This document shows, in pieces, positions 1 through 9,565 of a stretch of DNA of 64,000 nt. The DNA is from Loripinus fragilis. Taxonomy: Eukaryota; Mollusca; Bivalvia; Lucinida; Lucinidae. The stretch spans positions 90,896,913 through 90,960,912 of the forward strand of contig OZ026520.1 of NCBI GenBank assembly GCA_964019695.1. The letters run 5' to 3'. The translations under genes were made by a program, and so were the position numbers. How positions within the stretch are numbered: position 1 is the stretch's first letter; each line of letters starts with the position of its first letter. Below the pieces are notes generated by a model. It had not been told where the DNA came from and did no database searches. It was given only the letters and a program-made list of their open reading frames with translations.

Positions 1-204
1 GGGGCATGTACTAGATCACCGGAAAATCAGGCCCATTTTTACTCATGGGGGAGGGGGTAGTGGTAACTGATAAATAATGCATAATTTAGTACCATGATAA
101 TGTCTTCCACCAGCTAAGGTTTATCGGGAACGGGACTGATTTAGAGTCCCAACAAAAGACTTGAAATGCCTGGTATCGATCTCATGAACCCTGGTCTGCT
201 AGGA

Positions 205-330
205 CTACACCGCATATGTTGAGAGAGAGAGAGAGAGGCAGATACGGACAGACATACAGACAAATACATGTAGATACTTAGACAGACAGATAGACAGACA
301 TACAGAGAAATGCATAGACACACACAAAGG
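205..330. repeat. GA and GACA simple repeats
   Basis: A (GA)n run at about 222-237 is followed by irregular GACA/GATA tetranucleotide repeats to about 320. The reverse-strand open frame over it is low-complexity Leu/Ser/Cys and is not a gene. Confidence 0.8.
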
Positions 331-356
331 CAATATTCTCATCTGAGGGTATTTAG

Positions 357-531
357 CATGCGCGGATCCAGTCCCCCGCCCCCTGTAAAATCACAACACT
401 ATAGGGTGACCCTGAACCCCTAAAATTCACAAGGCTACCAAGCGAGCAATGCTGGGCCATCAAATGGCATTTCGCTTGCGAGCCGATGATGGCCCGCTTA
501 TACCTCTCTCCCTTCATCAACTATAAAGTGA
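357..531 (+). mobile_element. Rep-7 copy, 3' truncated
   Basis: It starts with the Rep-7 terminus GCATGCGCGGATCCAG, then a C run. It then shares with the full copy at 51017-51330 the segments ACTATAGGGT, AAATTCACAAGGCTACCAAG and GGGCCATC, and the CCCTTCATCAACTA stretch. The closing terminus is missing. Confidence 0.7.
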
Positions 532-540
532 CATTGGATC

Positions 541-800
541 AAAAACGTCGTAGGAACGCTTCAATTCGCATCGATTCGCCTTTTGTAGTTACAATACGTA
601 TTGATTAGTATGTAAGCGTATACCGTCCGTTTTTCAAACGTAATAATTCGTTTCCACGCGTCGGATTCAAATCGCTTCAATGCGCATTTGTTCGCTATAG
701 TTCGCAAAGCATCGCAGAGATGCGTCTCTTGATCGTCATCATTCGCTAGATATGCAAATTAGCTGACCACGATATGCAAATTTGTTCACAGCTGCGATTC
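541..800. repeat. Segment built from iterated ATTCGC words
   Basis: CpG-rich sequence in which ATTCGC, TTCGC or the reverse GCGAAT recur many times in about 260 bp, unlike the AT-rich flanks. No clear terminal inverted repeats or open frame. It resembles in style, not in sequence, the word-iterated segments at 46300-46720 and 54316-54754. Confidence 0.5.
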
Positions 801-1655
801 GTTTTCGTCTATGTGTGAGGAGGCCTTTAACATAAATGCACAAAGAAAGGAAAGTTCACGCGCTCAGTTTCATTGTGTAGTCAGGACACATAATGGAAAA
901 GGCCAACAACTCACGTTTCAAACACCCATGCTCATACCTGGTAAATCGTGTTTTCAAAGCCGGCTTCTGAGCAGTCTGGTCAGCGCCTTTGTTGTTCACA
1001 TGTAACAAAATCAGGGTTTCTTGCTGCGATGCCTATACACGTTTCTGTCTTGGTCTTAGCAGTAATAAACTATGATTAAAAAATAACTAACGACATAGGA
1101 AACGTAAAAAAAATAGCTACCTGTTTACAATGTAGATGTGGCGGAAGCAAAATGGCCATTGGCGCTGGCTAAGAGACCTTAAACATTGTATATATAATAG
1201 CGAAAAAATAAACTACCAAAGCATTTTACAAACGGAACATATTTTCCTAGATTGGAATTTCCTATAATAAATATTTATGCAGTCTGCTGCAAAGTGCATG
1301 CAATAAAAATGCCAAGTTAATTTATAACTCCATAATAGTTATAAATATTTGTTTAGTAAATCGTGCCAGATGTCCAAACATTTGTACTAATAACTCAAGA
1401 TTTATACACTGTAGGTATACATGTACCCCATAGTCAGCACCAAACCAAAGGGCGAAACATGTCCAATAGGATTATAAAAATAGCACTGCATCCACAGGCA
1501 CGGATCCAAAGTTCAAATCGACGATGATCATTCCAAGTAAATTTATGCAATTTAATGAACGTTGATATGTCATTTATTCAATGATTGTTAATCTGTTCAT
1601 TTAACATTGTTGATTCAAAGCAATTCACCAGTCAATGCCGAGAGAATGTAAACAA
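801..1655. other. No gene recognised
   Basis: AT-rich sequence. A 64-codon open frame at 811-1005 has no recognisable similarity, splice context or repeat relation. I see nothing else here. Confidence 0.5.
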
Positions 1656-1880
1656 ATTCTAGAAAGTGGTGGCCAGTTGAACAAAGCATACCAGAGATAT
1701 ATCTTATTTGTTCTAGAAAGGCATGGATACAAGTAGCTTGTTCTAGAAGGGCAGAGATACATGTACTTTGTTCTTGGAAGGCAGGGATGCATGTACATGT
1801 AGTGGATTCTTGAAAGACAGGGATGCGTGTAGTTTGTTCTTTAAAGGCAGGGATAAAAGTTATTTGTTTTAGAAAGACGT
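1656..1880. repeat. Degenerate minisatellite, 30-36 bp unit
   Basis: About six diverged units of the type TTTGTTCTAGAAAGGCAGGG followed by ATACATGTAG. Because the unit is 30 or 36 bp, the reverse strand stays open for 90 codons with a ten-residue repeat (IPAFQEQTTC-like). I regard that as a by-product of the repeat. Confidence 0.7.
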
Positions 1881-2600
1881 TTTCCAATGAATGTTGTTTT
1901 GTTTAGAAGCTTATCAGATATGCTATATGTAGCAAGAGAGATATTAAGCACCATGCACTTGGATTTTTTCGGTGTTTTTCTTCCTCAATTAATGGCAATT
2001 GTATGTGTTATAGCTTATTTGTATTTATTGACGAAAATGACATATTCGTGCACTATAACACATTTCCAAATTTATGGGCTTGCAGCGCTAATTTTCCCAA
2101 TCTGAACGGCCGTAGGGCACCTTCCCAAATTGCAAAACATCCCTAATGCACCGTAAAAAATAAAAGAAAGTTAACACCAAAAGCAGTGGCAGCTGGGTTG
2201 CCATCTCTTTCACTTACTTTCCTGCTGAAACAACTTGAGGCCAACATTAATCAAGTGATAAATATAAAAAACATTTATGTCTCCGGAACAATAACATCAA
2301 ACAGAACATAGCTAAATATAAACCAAATTCAGTAAATGGTACTGAGTAATAAATTGTGTTTAACTATTGTAGTGCCGAATTTCTACACTATATGGAATTT
2401 CCAGTTGATGATAAGGAATCTAATCCATCCTGGGGAAAGCAATTGCATATTTCCTGATCATACTGCTCCTTTAAAGGCTTATAAGAGCAGTTTAATCTAG
2501 TACTATTTTATTTGCACGCGCTTTCCTGTCCGAGTAATTTGGGTCTGAGACTAAAAGAGTTACACGTGCACACTCAACCAAACATTAATTACTGTACTAT
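1881..2600. other. No gene recognised
   Basis: AT-rich sequence without repeats or coding frames that I can support. A 72-codon plus-strand frame at 1887-2105 is hydrophobic but has no splice or family support. Confidence 0.5.
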
Positions 2601-2601
2601 C

Positions 2602-2765
2602 TAAATAGAGAATACTAGGTGAGTGTCTTTTGATATCAAGTTTACCAGGCAAGGCTTTGAGAACGCATGTTGACATCGCGAGGCTTGCCGAGCGATTCAA
2701 CATGCGTTCTCAAAGCCTTGCCTGGTAAACTTGATATCAAAAGACGCGAACCTGGTATTCTATTT
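2602..2765. repeat. Long near-perfect palindrome (foldback element)
   Basis: Arms of 49-50 bases (2624-2673 and 2697-2745) are perfect reverse complements. Weaker pairing extends the dyad out to AAATAGAGAATACTAGGT at 2603 and ACCTGGTATTCTATTT at 2765. The loop of about 23 bases contains CGAGGCTTGCCGAG, which resembles the loop of the palindrome at 35843-36008. Confidence 0.85.
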
Positions 2766-3173
2766 ATCAGTTTACCCATTGTTGAACACTCTACAAACTA
2801 GCGATTATGACGTATTTTTTTATTATTGTGTTGATTCAGCGTCATTAGCGACGTCATTCAAAAACTGCAACGTCATCATGACCTGATGAAGGTAACATGC
2901 CGTGAGATAGGAAACGTTTATTAGGTTATGTTGAAACAATTCAGTTAATATTAGCTGTGACTGATAAATGGAATATTGCTCTTTTCCTTGTTTGCACAAT
3001 ACTGCAGTTTAAATGAGCTCTCAAGTTGTTGTATTCTGATTTTAAGTATCATTATAATGTGGTATTGTATTGACATGCTGCAAAACCTTTCTCAACATAT
3101 GTCAGAATTGTTTTATGGCTGTGCTTTTTGTCATGTTCAGTACTGAGGCACTACTTTGTAGCAAACTCTTAAT

Positions 3174-3380
3174 ACAGTGAAACCTGTCTAAAACGGCACT
3201 CACAATAAGACATAAAATTGGTTTTCAAGACAAATGATCGCTTAATGCAGATCAAAAGTACTGCAGAATGCTCCTGGGGGAGCATTCTGCAATACTTTCG
3301 ATCTGTATTAAGCGATAATTTGTCATTAAGATTTTTGTTTTGTCTATTTTTGAATGGCCGCTTAAAACAGGTTTTACTGT
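3174..3380. mobile_element. Rep-1 foldback element, copy 1
   Basis: It begins ACAGTGAAACCTGT and ends ACAGGTTTTACTGT. The sequence is self-complementary along its length, with a central GCAGAATGCTCC/GGAGCATTCTGC stem. It has no coding capacity. The open frame at 3218-3472 is a product of the repeat. Five further copies lie in the window. Confidence 0.85.
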
Positions 3381-3580
3381 TTGTTATTGAGGATAAAATA
3401 AAAGACTTTGACCTTGCGATAGTACGCTGTTTTCTTGTTGTGGTTGCTGTATGTTGTATTAACCGCCGGTGACTTTACTGCGCACTACTTCAAGCCACAA
3501 AAACAGGAAGGGGTAGGTTATTATACGATAACACCATGAGACAATATGTGGAAGTTTGAAATTTATCTCGTTTAGGCAAT

Positions 3581-3642
3581 CAGCGAAGGCTATGGCAAGT
3601 CTGCGCATTCATGCAGTCTTGCCAGAGCCTTCGTTGCTCAAA
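3581..3642. repeat. Hairpin with GCGAAGGCT/AGCCTTCG arms
   Basis: Imperfect dyad: GCGAAGGCT..GGCAAG..CTGCGCATTC pairs with TGCAGTCTTGCC..AGCCTTCGT. It belongs to a loose family of hairpins with a GCGCAT-like centre (24995-25050, 41528-41585, and inside Rep-3). Confidence 0.6.
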
Positions 3643-3907
3643 CACATAAAGTATGACATTTGGCATGTACAAGTACCATTTGTTACGGCACCGAAGGCAA
3701 ACTGTAAATTTAGGGGTCCATTCGTATATTAAAATACAGATGGACCGATCGGTGGACCACTTAGCTGCTTTTGACCCTTCTGGTACACTATAGCAGCTAG
3801 AGGCAGACGATTTGAGACCGTGTACGGGTTTTTGTAATTTCACTGAACCAGAAAAAGGAACGTGGTTCTGAACTACTTGTTTACTGTGCTGTTGACTACA
3901 TAATAAT

Positions 3908-4145
3908 TGAGCCGTGACATGTGATTTCCAACAATATGGCATTTTGACATTAATAGAATCAGATGAGCCTGTGCAGCCTCCTGTTAAGTTTAGAAACTCA
4001 AATGGTGTTCAGTCAGTAGCTTAATAGTCATACAATTCTCCAGTTACTTGAAAAGGCTCTGATCAGACTGCGCGTATGCGCAGACTGGTCTGAGCCTTTG
4101 CTAGTCGCACATACCACATTGTTGGAAATCTCACACCGTGGCTCA
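3908..4145. mobile_element. Rep-3 element, copy 1
   Basis: Terminal inverted repeats TGAGCCGTGACATGTGATTT and the reverse complement of AAATCTCACACCGTGGCTCA enclose 238 bp. An inner palindrome, GGCTCTGATCAGACTGCGCG with its partner CGCAGACTGGTCTGAGCC, lies near the right end. Other copies are at 11863-12105 and 62822-63060. Confidence 0.85.
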
Positions 4146-4162
4146 TATCATGGGAGAAAATC

Positions 4163-4434
4163 GGGCCTCACGGTTATAAAACTTTTGTCATGCTCAACTC
4201 AAATGAGCTTGAAATTTCAACTGCTCATGAAAACTAAAATACAGTATTGAAAAATAAAGATGTTTCCTTGCTCCATACTTTCATAAGTTGCATTTATCCT
4301 GCTAATAAATGTTAAAATGCCAACAACAGTTGGCATTTTAACAATTATGAGCTTGATAATTTTAAATTTTACGAGCATGATAAATTTCATACTCAGTTGA
4401 GTTGAGCATGAAAATGTTGTATAAACTCAAGACT
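4163..4434. mobile_element. Rep-2 foldback element, copy 1
   Basis: Outer arms GGTTATAAAACTTTTGTCAT and ATGAAAATGTTGTATAAACT, then CATGCTCAACTC pairing with GAGTTGAGCATG. The centre is TGTTAAAATGCCAAC/GTTGGCATTTTAACA. It abuts the Rep-3 copy. No coding content. Confidence 0.75.
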
Positions 4435-4638
4435 GGGTTATAGAGATTTTTCAGGCCATTATTTTATCGGTACCTACATATATATTGTTACATTTCGTGC
4501 AGTCGAAAATAGTTCTTGCCAATGGTGCATTATTTAGCCAATGGTAATTTGAAAAATCTGCGTCTGCCGTTGGTGCTGTACATGTTATAAAAAACGTTAT
4601 CTCAACAACTTATCCAAAATTATTGTTCTTTTTTCACT

Positions 4639-4646
4639 ACTTTCAG
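4639..4646 (+). other. Splice acceptor of the 4647-5562 exon
   Basis: A pyrimidine-rich run (TTCTTTTTTCACTACTTTCAG) ends in AG at 4645-4646. A second AG lies at 4649-4650, but the first is preferred because of the better CAG context. Either choice leaves the open frame intact, though they differ by 4 bases and hence in phase. Confidence 0.75.
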
Positions 4647-5562
4647 GCAGCGGAAAACGAAACAGCGCTGACGGAAATTATTTCTATGTCGATCCACCGC
4701 CACTACCTCCACGTCGCTCTACGGGCTCACTTACGTCATTAGAAAACGTCAGACGAAAACATGCGGCGGACAGACGCAAAAACAGGTCTTCCTTACCAAA
4801 TTTCGACAATCAAATGACCAGCCCTCGATCCCCAGCTGTTCGTAAAAGAGACGCCATGCAACGTCGGTACAATTCTACGTCAGCATTGTTTAGTGGTACT
4901 CCTTCGCCGGTTGATGACGTCAATTTTGATTCACCATCACGTGATATGAATGTTCTCATTTTAAGACGAGGAAGTGCGAGAAGTGAGGAAAGTAGCACTG
5001 ATGATGGTGTTCGGACGGGTAGTTCGGGCGGTTCATGCCCAACCTCACCAGCTGATGTTTTCGGTGAAACGGATAATTATTTTTCATCAAGACATTACGA
5101 CGGTGATGTTGAAGACCATTTAGACAAAGTAGACATTGTTGGAGAAAGTTTTGAGGCCAGGTTCCCATGGCAACGAGACGTTTCCACCCAGTGCAACATT
5201 TCATTTTTATACCGGACTAGTACTAGTAGTAGCAGAAACAGTTGTGCTAGTTTTGCGTCGGAGGATTCCATTGACACCCCCACCCCTAGTGTTAGAAGTC
5301 CAAACTCCCCGGAAGTTGTGATAAGAAAAAAGACTAGTGCTTTCCGACAAAAACGGCCTCATTCAATAGGATGTATGGATAACATGATATATGAAGCAGA
5401 AATGGAGAGATTAAGGGAGATGAACTCCCGTAGGGTGAGGCATTCTGAGCCCTTTATTCAAAATAGTGCTGGATTATACCGTAAACGTGTTCCTCTGTTA
5501 TCACAGGAAGATATGGAATCTGTGTCAGACCTGGAGTCGATTCTAGAAAATCCAAGAGAAGG
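4647..5562 (+). CDS. Internal coding exon of an unrecognised Ser/Pro/Arg-rich, probably disordered protein
   Basis: This is the only convincing host coding sequence in the window. A polypyrimidine tract ending in TTTCAG (AG at 4645-4646) precedes an open frame of 304 complete codons (4649-5560). It ends at a consensus donor, GTAAGT at 5563-5568. Two bases finish a codon at the start and two begin one at the end, so the flanking introns are phase 1 and phase 2. An ATG at 4814 is internal and the frame stays open upstream to the acceptor, so I do not treat it as the start. The peptide has a PPPLPPRR SH3-ligand-like motif near residues 16-23, basic phosphosite-like RRGSAR (about 106-111), SP/TP sites, and RVRHSEP near residue 262, close to a 14-3-3 site. 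A short charged, possibly helical segment precedes that site. No folded domain, signal peptide or membrane segment is visible. It could belong to a cytoskeletal or signalling scaffold, but that is inference. Antisense open frames here are shadows. Confidence 0.85.
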
Positions 5563-5568
5563 GTAAGT
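5563..5568 (+). other. Splice donor of the 4647-5562 exon
   Basis: GTAAGT follows GAAGG, a strong match to the animal U1 consensus. The reading frame meets TAA inside the donor itself, as expected where an exon runs into its intron. Confidence 0.8.
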
Positions 5569-5601
5569 TTTTAATCACTTTTAGCCTGGCCTTAAGATAA
5601 T

Positions 5602-5808
5602 ACAGTAAAAACTGCGTAAAACGGCCACTCAAAAATAGACAAAACAAAGATCTTAATGACAAATGGTAGCTTAATGAAGGCCAAAATTATGCAGAATGCT
5701 CCCCTTGGAGCATTCTGCAATACATTTGACCTACATTAAGCAATAACTGGTCTTGAAAACCAATTTCTTGTCTTTTTGATAGTGGCCATTTTATACAGGT
5801 TTTACTGT
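5602..5808. mobile_element. Rep-1 foldback element, copy 2, in the intron after the exon
   Basis: Starts ACAGTAAAAACTG and ends ACAGGTTTTACTGT, with central GCAGAATGCTCC/GGAGCATTCTGC. It lies only 39 bases after the donor at 5563. Confidence 0.85.
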
Positions 5809-5817
5809 TAAACTATT

Positions 5818-5925
5818 TTCATGCTCAATTAACATGAGCATGGAATTTTAAATTTCCATAAATATCAAAATACGAATAAGAGGCATTTATCTAGCTCAAA
5901 CCTAACTGGCGTTTCAAAATTATGA
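5818..5925. mobile_element. Rep-2 fragment
   Basis: CATGCTCAATTAACATGAGCAT, split here as CATGCTCAA and CATGAGCAT, plus a diverged version of the Rep-2 interior (CATTTATCTAGCTCA). The other half is missing. Confidence 0.45.
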
Positions 5926-6167
5926 CCAGAACAGGGCATAGTTCATGAAGCGTTAAAATTGGCCCTGTAAAGTCATATTTTAGAAATGTATGAATATCAT
6001 ATAAAATACATTATTTTTGAAGAAGACGATATTTCCACTCATCAAATACATACCAAAGAATTTCTTGGATGCTTCCCTCATATTGTACCGCAACTATCCA
6101 TTATATGACCCCTAGTTTCTCCAAAAGCGCTGATATTGTTGGGATTTAGTGTAAACATATCAATAAC

Positions 6168-6456
6168 AAAGTAAGTAAGGGTGCAAAGATCAGCAATCGA
6201 TACAATCAAGTAACACACCTGACCCTGGATACCAATGGGAAAGTGACAAACTCACAGTAAGACACCACAAACGAGAGCCAAGAGGTCAGCCCTTTCCCAG
6301 CAGGTAACCACAAAGCGCATATAAACATACGCACACAAAGGCATAGCAAACACAAGACAGAAAAAAACATAAAAGATCCACAAAAAAGTACCGCCTTGGA
6401 AAGGTCAGTGAAATATTTTACTGTAGGGCTTAAACCGGTTTAACGGTGCCCAACCT
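6168..6456 (+). mobile_element. Rep-4 element, copy 1 (left arm of an inverted pair)
   Basis: It starts AAAGTAAGTAAGGGTGCAAA and continues with CCAATGGGAAAGTGACAAAC, AGAGGTCAGCCCTTTCCCAG and AAATATTTTACTGTAGGGC. It matches 25330-25618 nearly throughout. No open frame; the mechanism of mobility is unknown. Confidence 0.8.
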
Positions 6457-6631
6457 AACCCATAGTTCAGATGTGAGCCCATTATATCAACACCACAATT
6501 TTTTGGCTCAGCTTTGCAAATTAATATAGAGAACCCACGATTTAAATTCCAAGGTGTCGAAATTAGTGGATCAGAATGTTCGTGTTCTAAGACTTGAAAT
6601 ATGCAAATATGACTACATATAAGTTACTTGC

Positions 6632-6868
6632 CGTTCCAAGGCGGTACTTCTTTTGTGGTTCTTTTATGTTTTTTCCATCTTGTGTTTGCTATACCGTTGT
6701 GCGCGTCTGTGTATATGTGCCTTGTGGTCACCTGCTGGGAAAGGGCTGACCTCTTGGCTCTCGTTTGTGGTGTCTAACTGTGAGGTTGTCACTTTCCCAT
6801 CGGTATCCTGGGTCAGGTGTGGTACTTGATTGTATCGATTCCTGATCTTTGCACCCTTTCTTACTTTA
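6632..6868 (-). mobile_element. Rep-4 element, copy 2 (right arm of an inverted pair)
   Basis: Reverse-oriented Rep-4 ending GATCTTTGCACCCTTTCTTA. It lacks the ATTTTACTGGAGGG part seen in copy 1. With copy 1 it forms an inverted repeat with arms of about 235 bp and a spacer of about 175 bp. Confidence 0.8.
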
Positions 6869-6956
6869 CATCATCTCATGAAAGCAGGGCTGAACTATTT
6901 TAGATGCCGAAAATACGCATATTTTCTCAAAGCACACCTTTTAAAAAGCAAACAAT

Positions 6957-6979
6957 GCCGATGCCGATGCCGATGCCAT
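6957..6979. repeat. GATGCC microsatellite
   Basis: Nearly four uninterrupted copies of the hexamer GATGCC. Confidence 0.85.
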
Positions 6980-7448
6980 GAGGTGAGCTAAGTACACATG
7001 TATGTAGATAATATATACCTTTGAGTGCCAGAGTTTCTTTAAAAGAATGCGATATCCATGAATGTCACATTTTGAACGATGCATAATACTATTCTAGGAA
7101 AGCATTCTGATCGAAAGATTATACACGCATTTACCTATACTAGACCAAAAAAGAAACGCCACATATCTAGATAAAAAATATTGCGAGTTAAATGAGAGTT
7201 ACAAAATTTCATCTGCTGTCTATGTTGCGCTACTATTCCTGCCACACATTATTTCCATTGTTTCACTGAGCTCAGTCAAACCAAACCAGTGTACTGGCTT
7301 TCTTTTTTATTTTCAAGTTTTTCACGTGCACATTCATATTATTTAAATTTACTCACGTAATAACTACTGAAATCACCAGTCTAATATCCAATTTGCTTGA
7401 AGACATTCTAAAACTTTAAAATCAAAAGTTAGTCATTGCTAATTTACG

Positions 7449-7708
7449 ATGACAAAACGGACACATGCTGAACGCAGAGATGAGAAGAATGTTACAGGCT
7501 AACTTGACTCAATCGGTGATAGAACAACAATTTCGATGCCATGCAAGGATGAGTGAACGTCTTAGGAAACATTTCTGACACATTGGAACAATGTCAGACC
7601 ATGTGCATTCGTGACGTCATCGCCTAATGACGCGATGTCAAGATCCATATATATAGATTTAAAACGCTGAATCAATTTCGTCCGGTGAAACTGATTGCTA
7701 GCACAAAA
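7449..7708 (+). pseudogene. Tc1-like transposase relic, N-terminal DNA-binding part
   Basis: Conceptual translation over several frames gives a segment reading LTQSVIEQQFRCHARMSERL and, further on, GTMSDHVHS, LMTRCQDPYI and LNQFRPVKLIAS. These match in order the paired helix-turn-helix, the GTVSDRPRSGRP linker and the RHLRNRF segment of Tc1-like transposases (family knowledge). Stops and frameshifts interrupt it repeatedly. The first ATG (7449) sits where the family's start is expected. No catalytic domain remains. Confidence 0.7.
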
Positions 7709-8144
7709 ATAGTAAGTGAGTATGATCAGGAAATACCACAATCACAAACCGCAGACAACCCCATAGCACCACGAGGAAGAGCCGCTCAACCATCACGAGA
7801 CACCAGGAAGACAAATTAAGCAAAGCAACCAGCTCTCTCTCTCTTCCACATCAAGATGATTGCAATACTAAAATGGACATAAAGTAACGTACAACAAAAC
7901 ATAAAACAGTTACAGACTCCCACAATGAGAGTAACAATAAACAAAAAGTCAACAACAACAGAACCACCGCCTTAACACGGACAGCAGCCTAAGCCACCGG
8001 GGGGGGGGAGGGGGGCTTAAATGCATTTTACTGGTACCAAATCTTCGTTCTAGATTCTGTTGTTGTTGAAGTACAAGAAATATTCAGCTCGCATGGAGGC
8101 CATCTAACTAATGTAACGTATCATCATGGAGAAACAAACCCAGG
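7709..8144 (+). mobile_element. Rep-5 element, longest copy, inserted in the Tc1-like relic
   Basis: It starts AGTAAGTGAGTATGATCAGG, continues with CGAGGAAGAGCC and AAAGCAACCAGCTCTCTC, has a G-run at about 8000, and extends through CTTCGTTCTAGATTCTG and CATCATGGAGAAAC. The 3' part is shared with 31786-31880, which shows that it belongs to Rep-5 and not to the transposase. Confidence 0.7.
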
Positions 8145-8235
8145 AACTCATAATCCAAGAATCAGCAGTCAAATTGTGACAAATCGTTTGCGAAAGATTG
8201 GTGAAAGACCCCCATGTGCAATGTATGTTTTATAT
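8145..8235 (+). pseudogene. Tc1-like transposase relic, second piece
   Basis: The frame reading NPRISSQIVTNRLRKIGERP resembles the RISxQTVRNRLREAGLRxRRP segment found in the second DNA-binding subdomain of Tc1-like transposases. It lies downstream of the first piece, in the same orientation and just inside the right terminal repeat. Confidence 0.65.
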
Positions 8236-8535
8236 GCGGCGTTTTTTTTTTGGCCTAGTATATATAAACGTCACAGATGTTTGAAGCCTTGAAAACTGCA
8301 TAGTCATTATTTGTATGGGCGCCACCATTTTTGACTGAAATATTTTTTTTCAAGACAGTTATTGAAAAGTTGTAGAATGTCATGCGACCTCCAAAGGATA
8401 TCTACGTTTGCTTAGTTACTTTCACACTACATGCTTTGTGCATATTTGCTGGATGACATTTTGCGTGGTGAAGGGGTGTCAGCCACCCAAACACACATGG
8501 AAATTGAGGCAAAGATCGTGATTTACTCTGTGTTG

Positions 8536-8633
8536 CATCTTCGCAAGCCAAGGGTACTAAGTCCACTTCGTTCCTTACGTACGTGCGTAAGGAACGAAGT
8601 GGACTAAGTATGTTTGGCTTGCGAGCGAAGATG
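8536..8633. repeat. Near-perfect palindrome
   Basis: CATCTTCGC..AAGCCAAGGG..TACTAAGTCCACTTCG and TTCCTTACGTACG pair with their complements up to GCGAAGATG at 8633, with almost no loop. The right arm carries an extra GCGA. The surrounding 8260-9353 holds nothing else that I recognise. Confidence 0.8.
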
Positions 8634-9353
8634 TCTGCGTTGATGCATTGCTAGAAAAATTCAACATTGAATAAACTCTGTTTTATGCCCAAAGTTTTGA
8701 AAAAAAAATGAGGGAGCAATTTGTTTTCGACCAAACTGGCAGCACTTTCGTCATAGTGTCCAACCGTACTGCTTTACTTATTAGCAGTTAATTTACGTAA
8801 AGTATAAAACATTGGGGTTTGAATTTCAAGAAAACTGTTGGTATCTAATAGCAGTTAAGACACAATCTCGTCACAGGAAAACCTTCTTTGTTGGATACGT
8901 AGAACGATGTCACAGATCAGTCTTGGCCTCTGAGAAGTCAGATGAGTGCATTTGTGTTTCACTGTCAGATGCGTTAAATAAATAACTATGCACTATGAAA
9001 ATTTCTTAAGTTTGGCTAGTATATATGAATATTAGCAGGCTGGTATGCGCCTGACCTGGTTTCAATATAAGATGACAGGTCTTGTAGAGATATAGAGCAA
9101 AATTGTCCTTCTATGGCTTTGGCTGACAGATGAACGTCAGCCTATGGTGCCATCAATACATTTGACGTCATTCTAAGTGTACCCTGTCACGTTAAATTCT
9201 ACCACAGAGATTAATCGACTACCGGGAGCAAACATGGTTCTTTATGCTTTGGGGTAAAGTAGGGTAAAATCGGACGGTCAGCTAAATTCAGACGGCGACC
9301 TTGTTTGTTTTGTTTCATATTTTGATTATAGGAATTAAAACATTAATTAATTG
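8634..9353. other. No gene recognised
   Basis: AT-rich sequence with no coding frame, repeat or signal that I can support. Confidence 0.5.
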
Positions 9354-9423
9354 AGCAAACAGTGAAAATCTTGATGAGACGACTCATAAGGAGCCGTCTC
9401 ATCTGGATTCCCACTGTTTACAA
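9354..9423. repeat. Rep-6 hairpin, locus 1
   Basis: Base GCAAACAGTG / CACTGTTTAC, tip stem GATGAGACG / CGTCTCATC. The tip differs from all other Rep-6 loci but is still self-complementary. Confidence 0.7.
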
Positions 9424-9565
9424 ATGTATGTCAGAATTTACCTGGTGTCCGAAGTTACCTGACCAGGTCTGACCGAGATATTAAAAACCAACGGCGAAGC
9501 CTGATGTTTATAGCCTCTTTCCAGGACACAAACGTTTTGTATTGAACAACTTTATTGCATATATA

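Larger units (their letters stand above)
7140..8258 (+). mobile_element. Tc1/mariner-like element, decayed and interrupted
   Basis: Terminal inverted repeats CTAGACCAAAAAAGAAACGCC (split: CTAGACCAAAAAAG, AAACGCC) and GGCGTTTTTTTTTTGGCCTAG are flanked by TA at 7138-7139 and 8259-8260, the target duplication typical of this superfamily. It carries a transposase relic in two pieces around a Rep-5 insertion. At 1.1 kb, with about 435 bp of insertion, most of the transposase is gone. Confidence 0.8.

Noticed and set aside
141..323. Reverse open frame rich in Leu, Ser, Cys
   Set aside because: It lies over GA/GACA simple repeats; the composition follows from the repeat.
1615..1887. 90-codon reverse frame with a ten-residue repeat
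   Set aside because: A by-product of a 30-bp minisatellite; units are diverged without any sign of coding constraint.
3580..3942. 120-codon reverse frame
   Set aside because: It crosses a hairpin and the end of a Rep-3 element, and no family is recognised.
8036..8144. Initially read as part of the Tc1-like transposase
   Set aside because: The same text occurs at 31786-31880 beside Rep-5 with no transposase, so it belongs to Rep-5.
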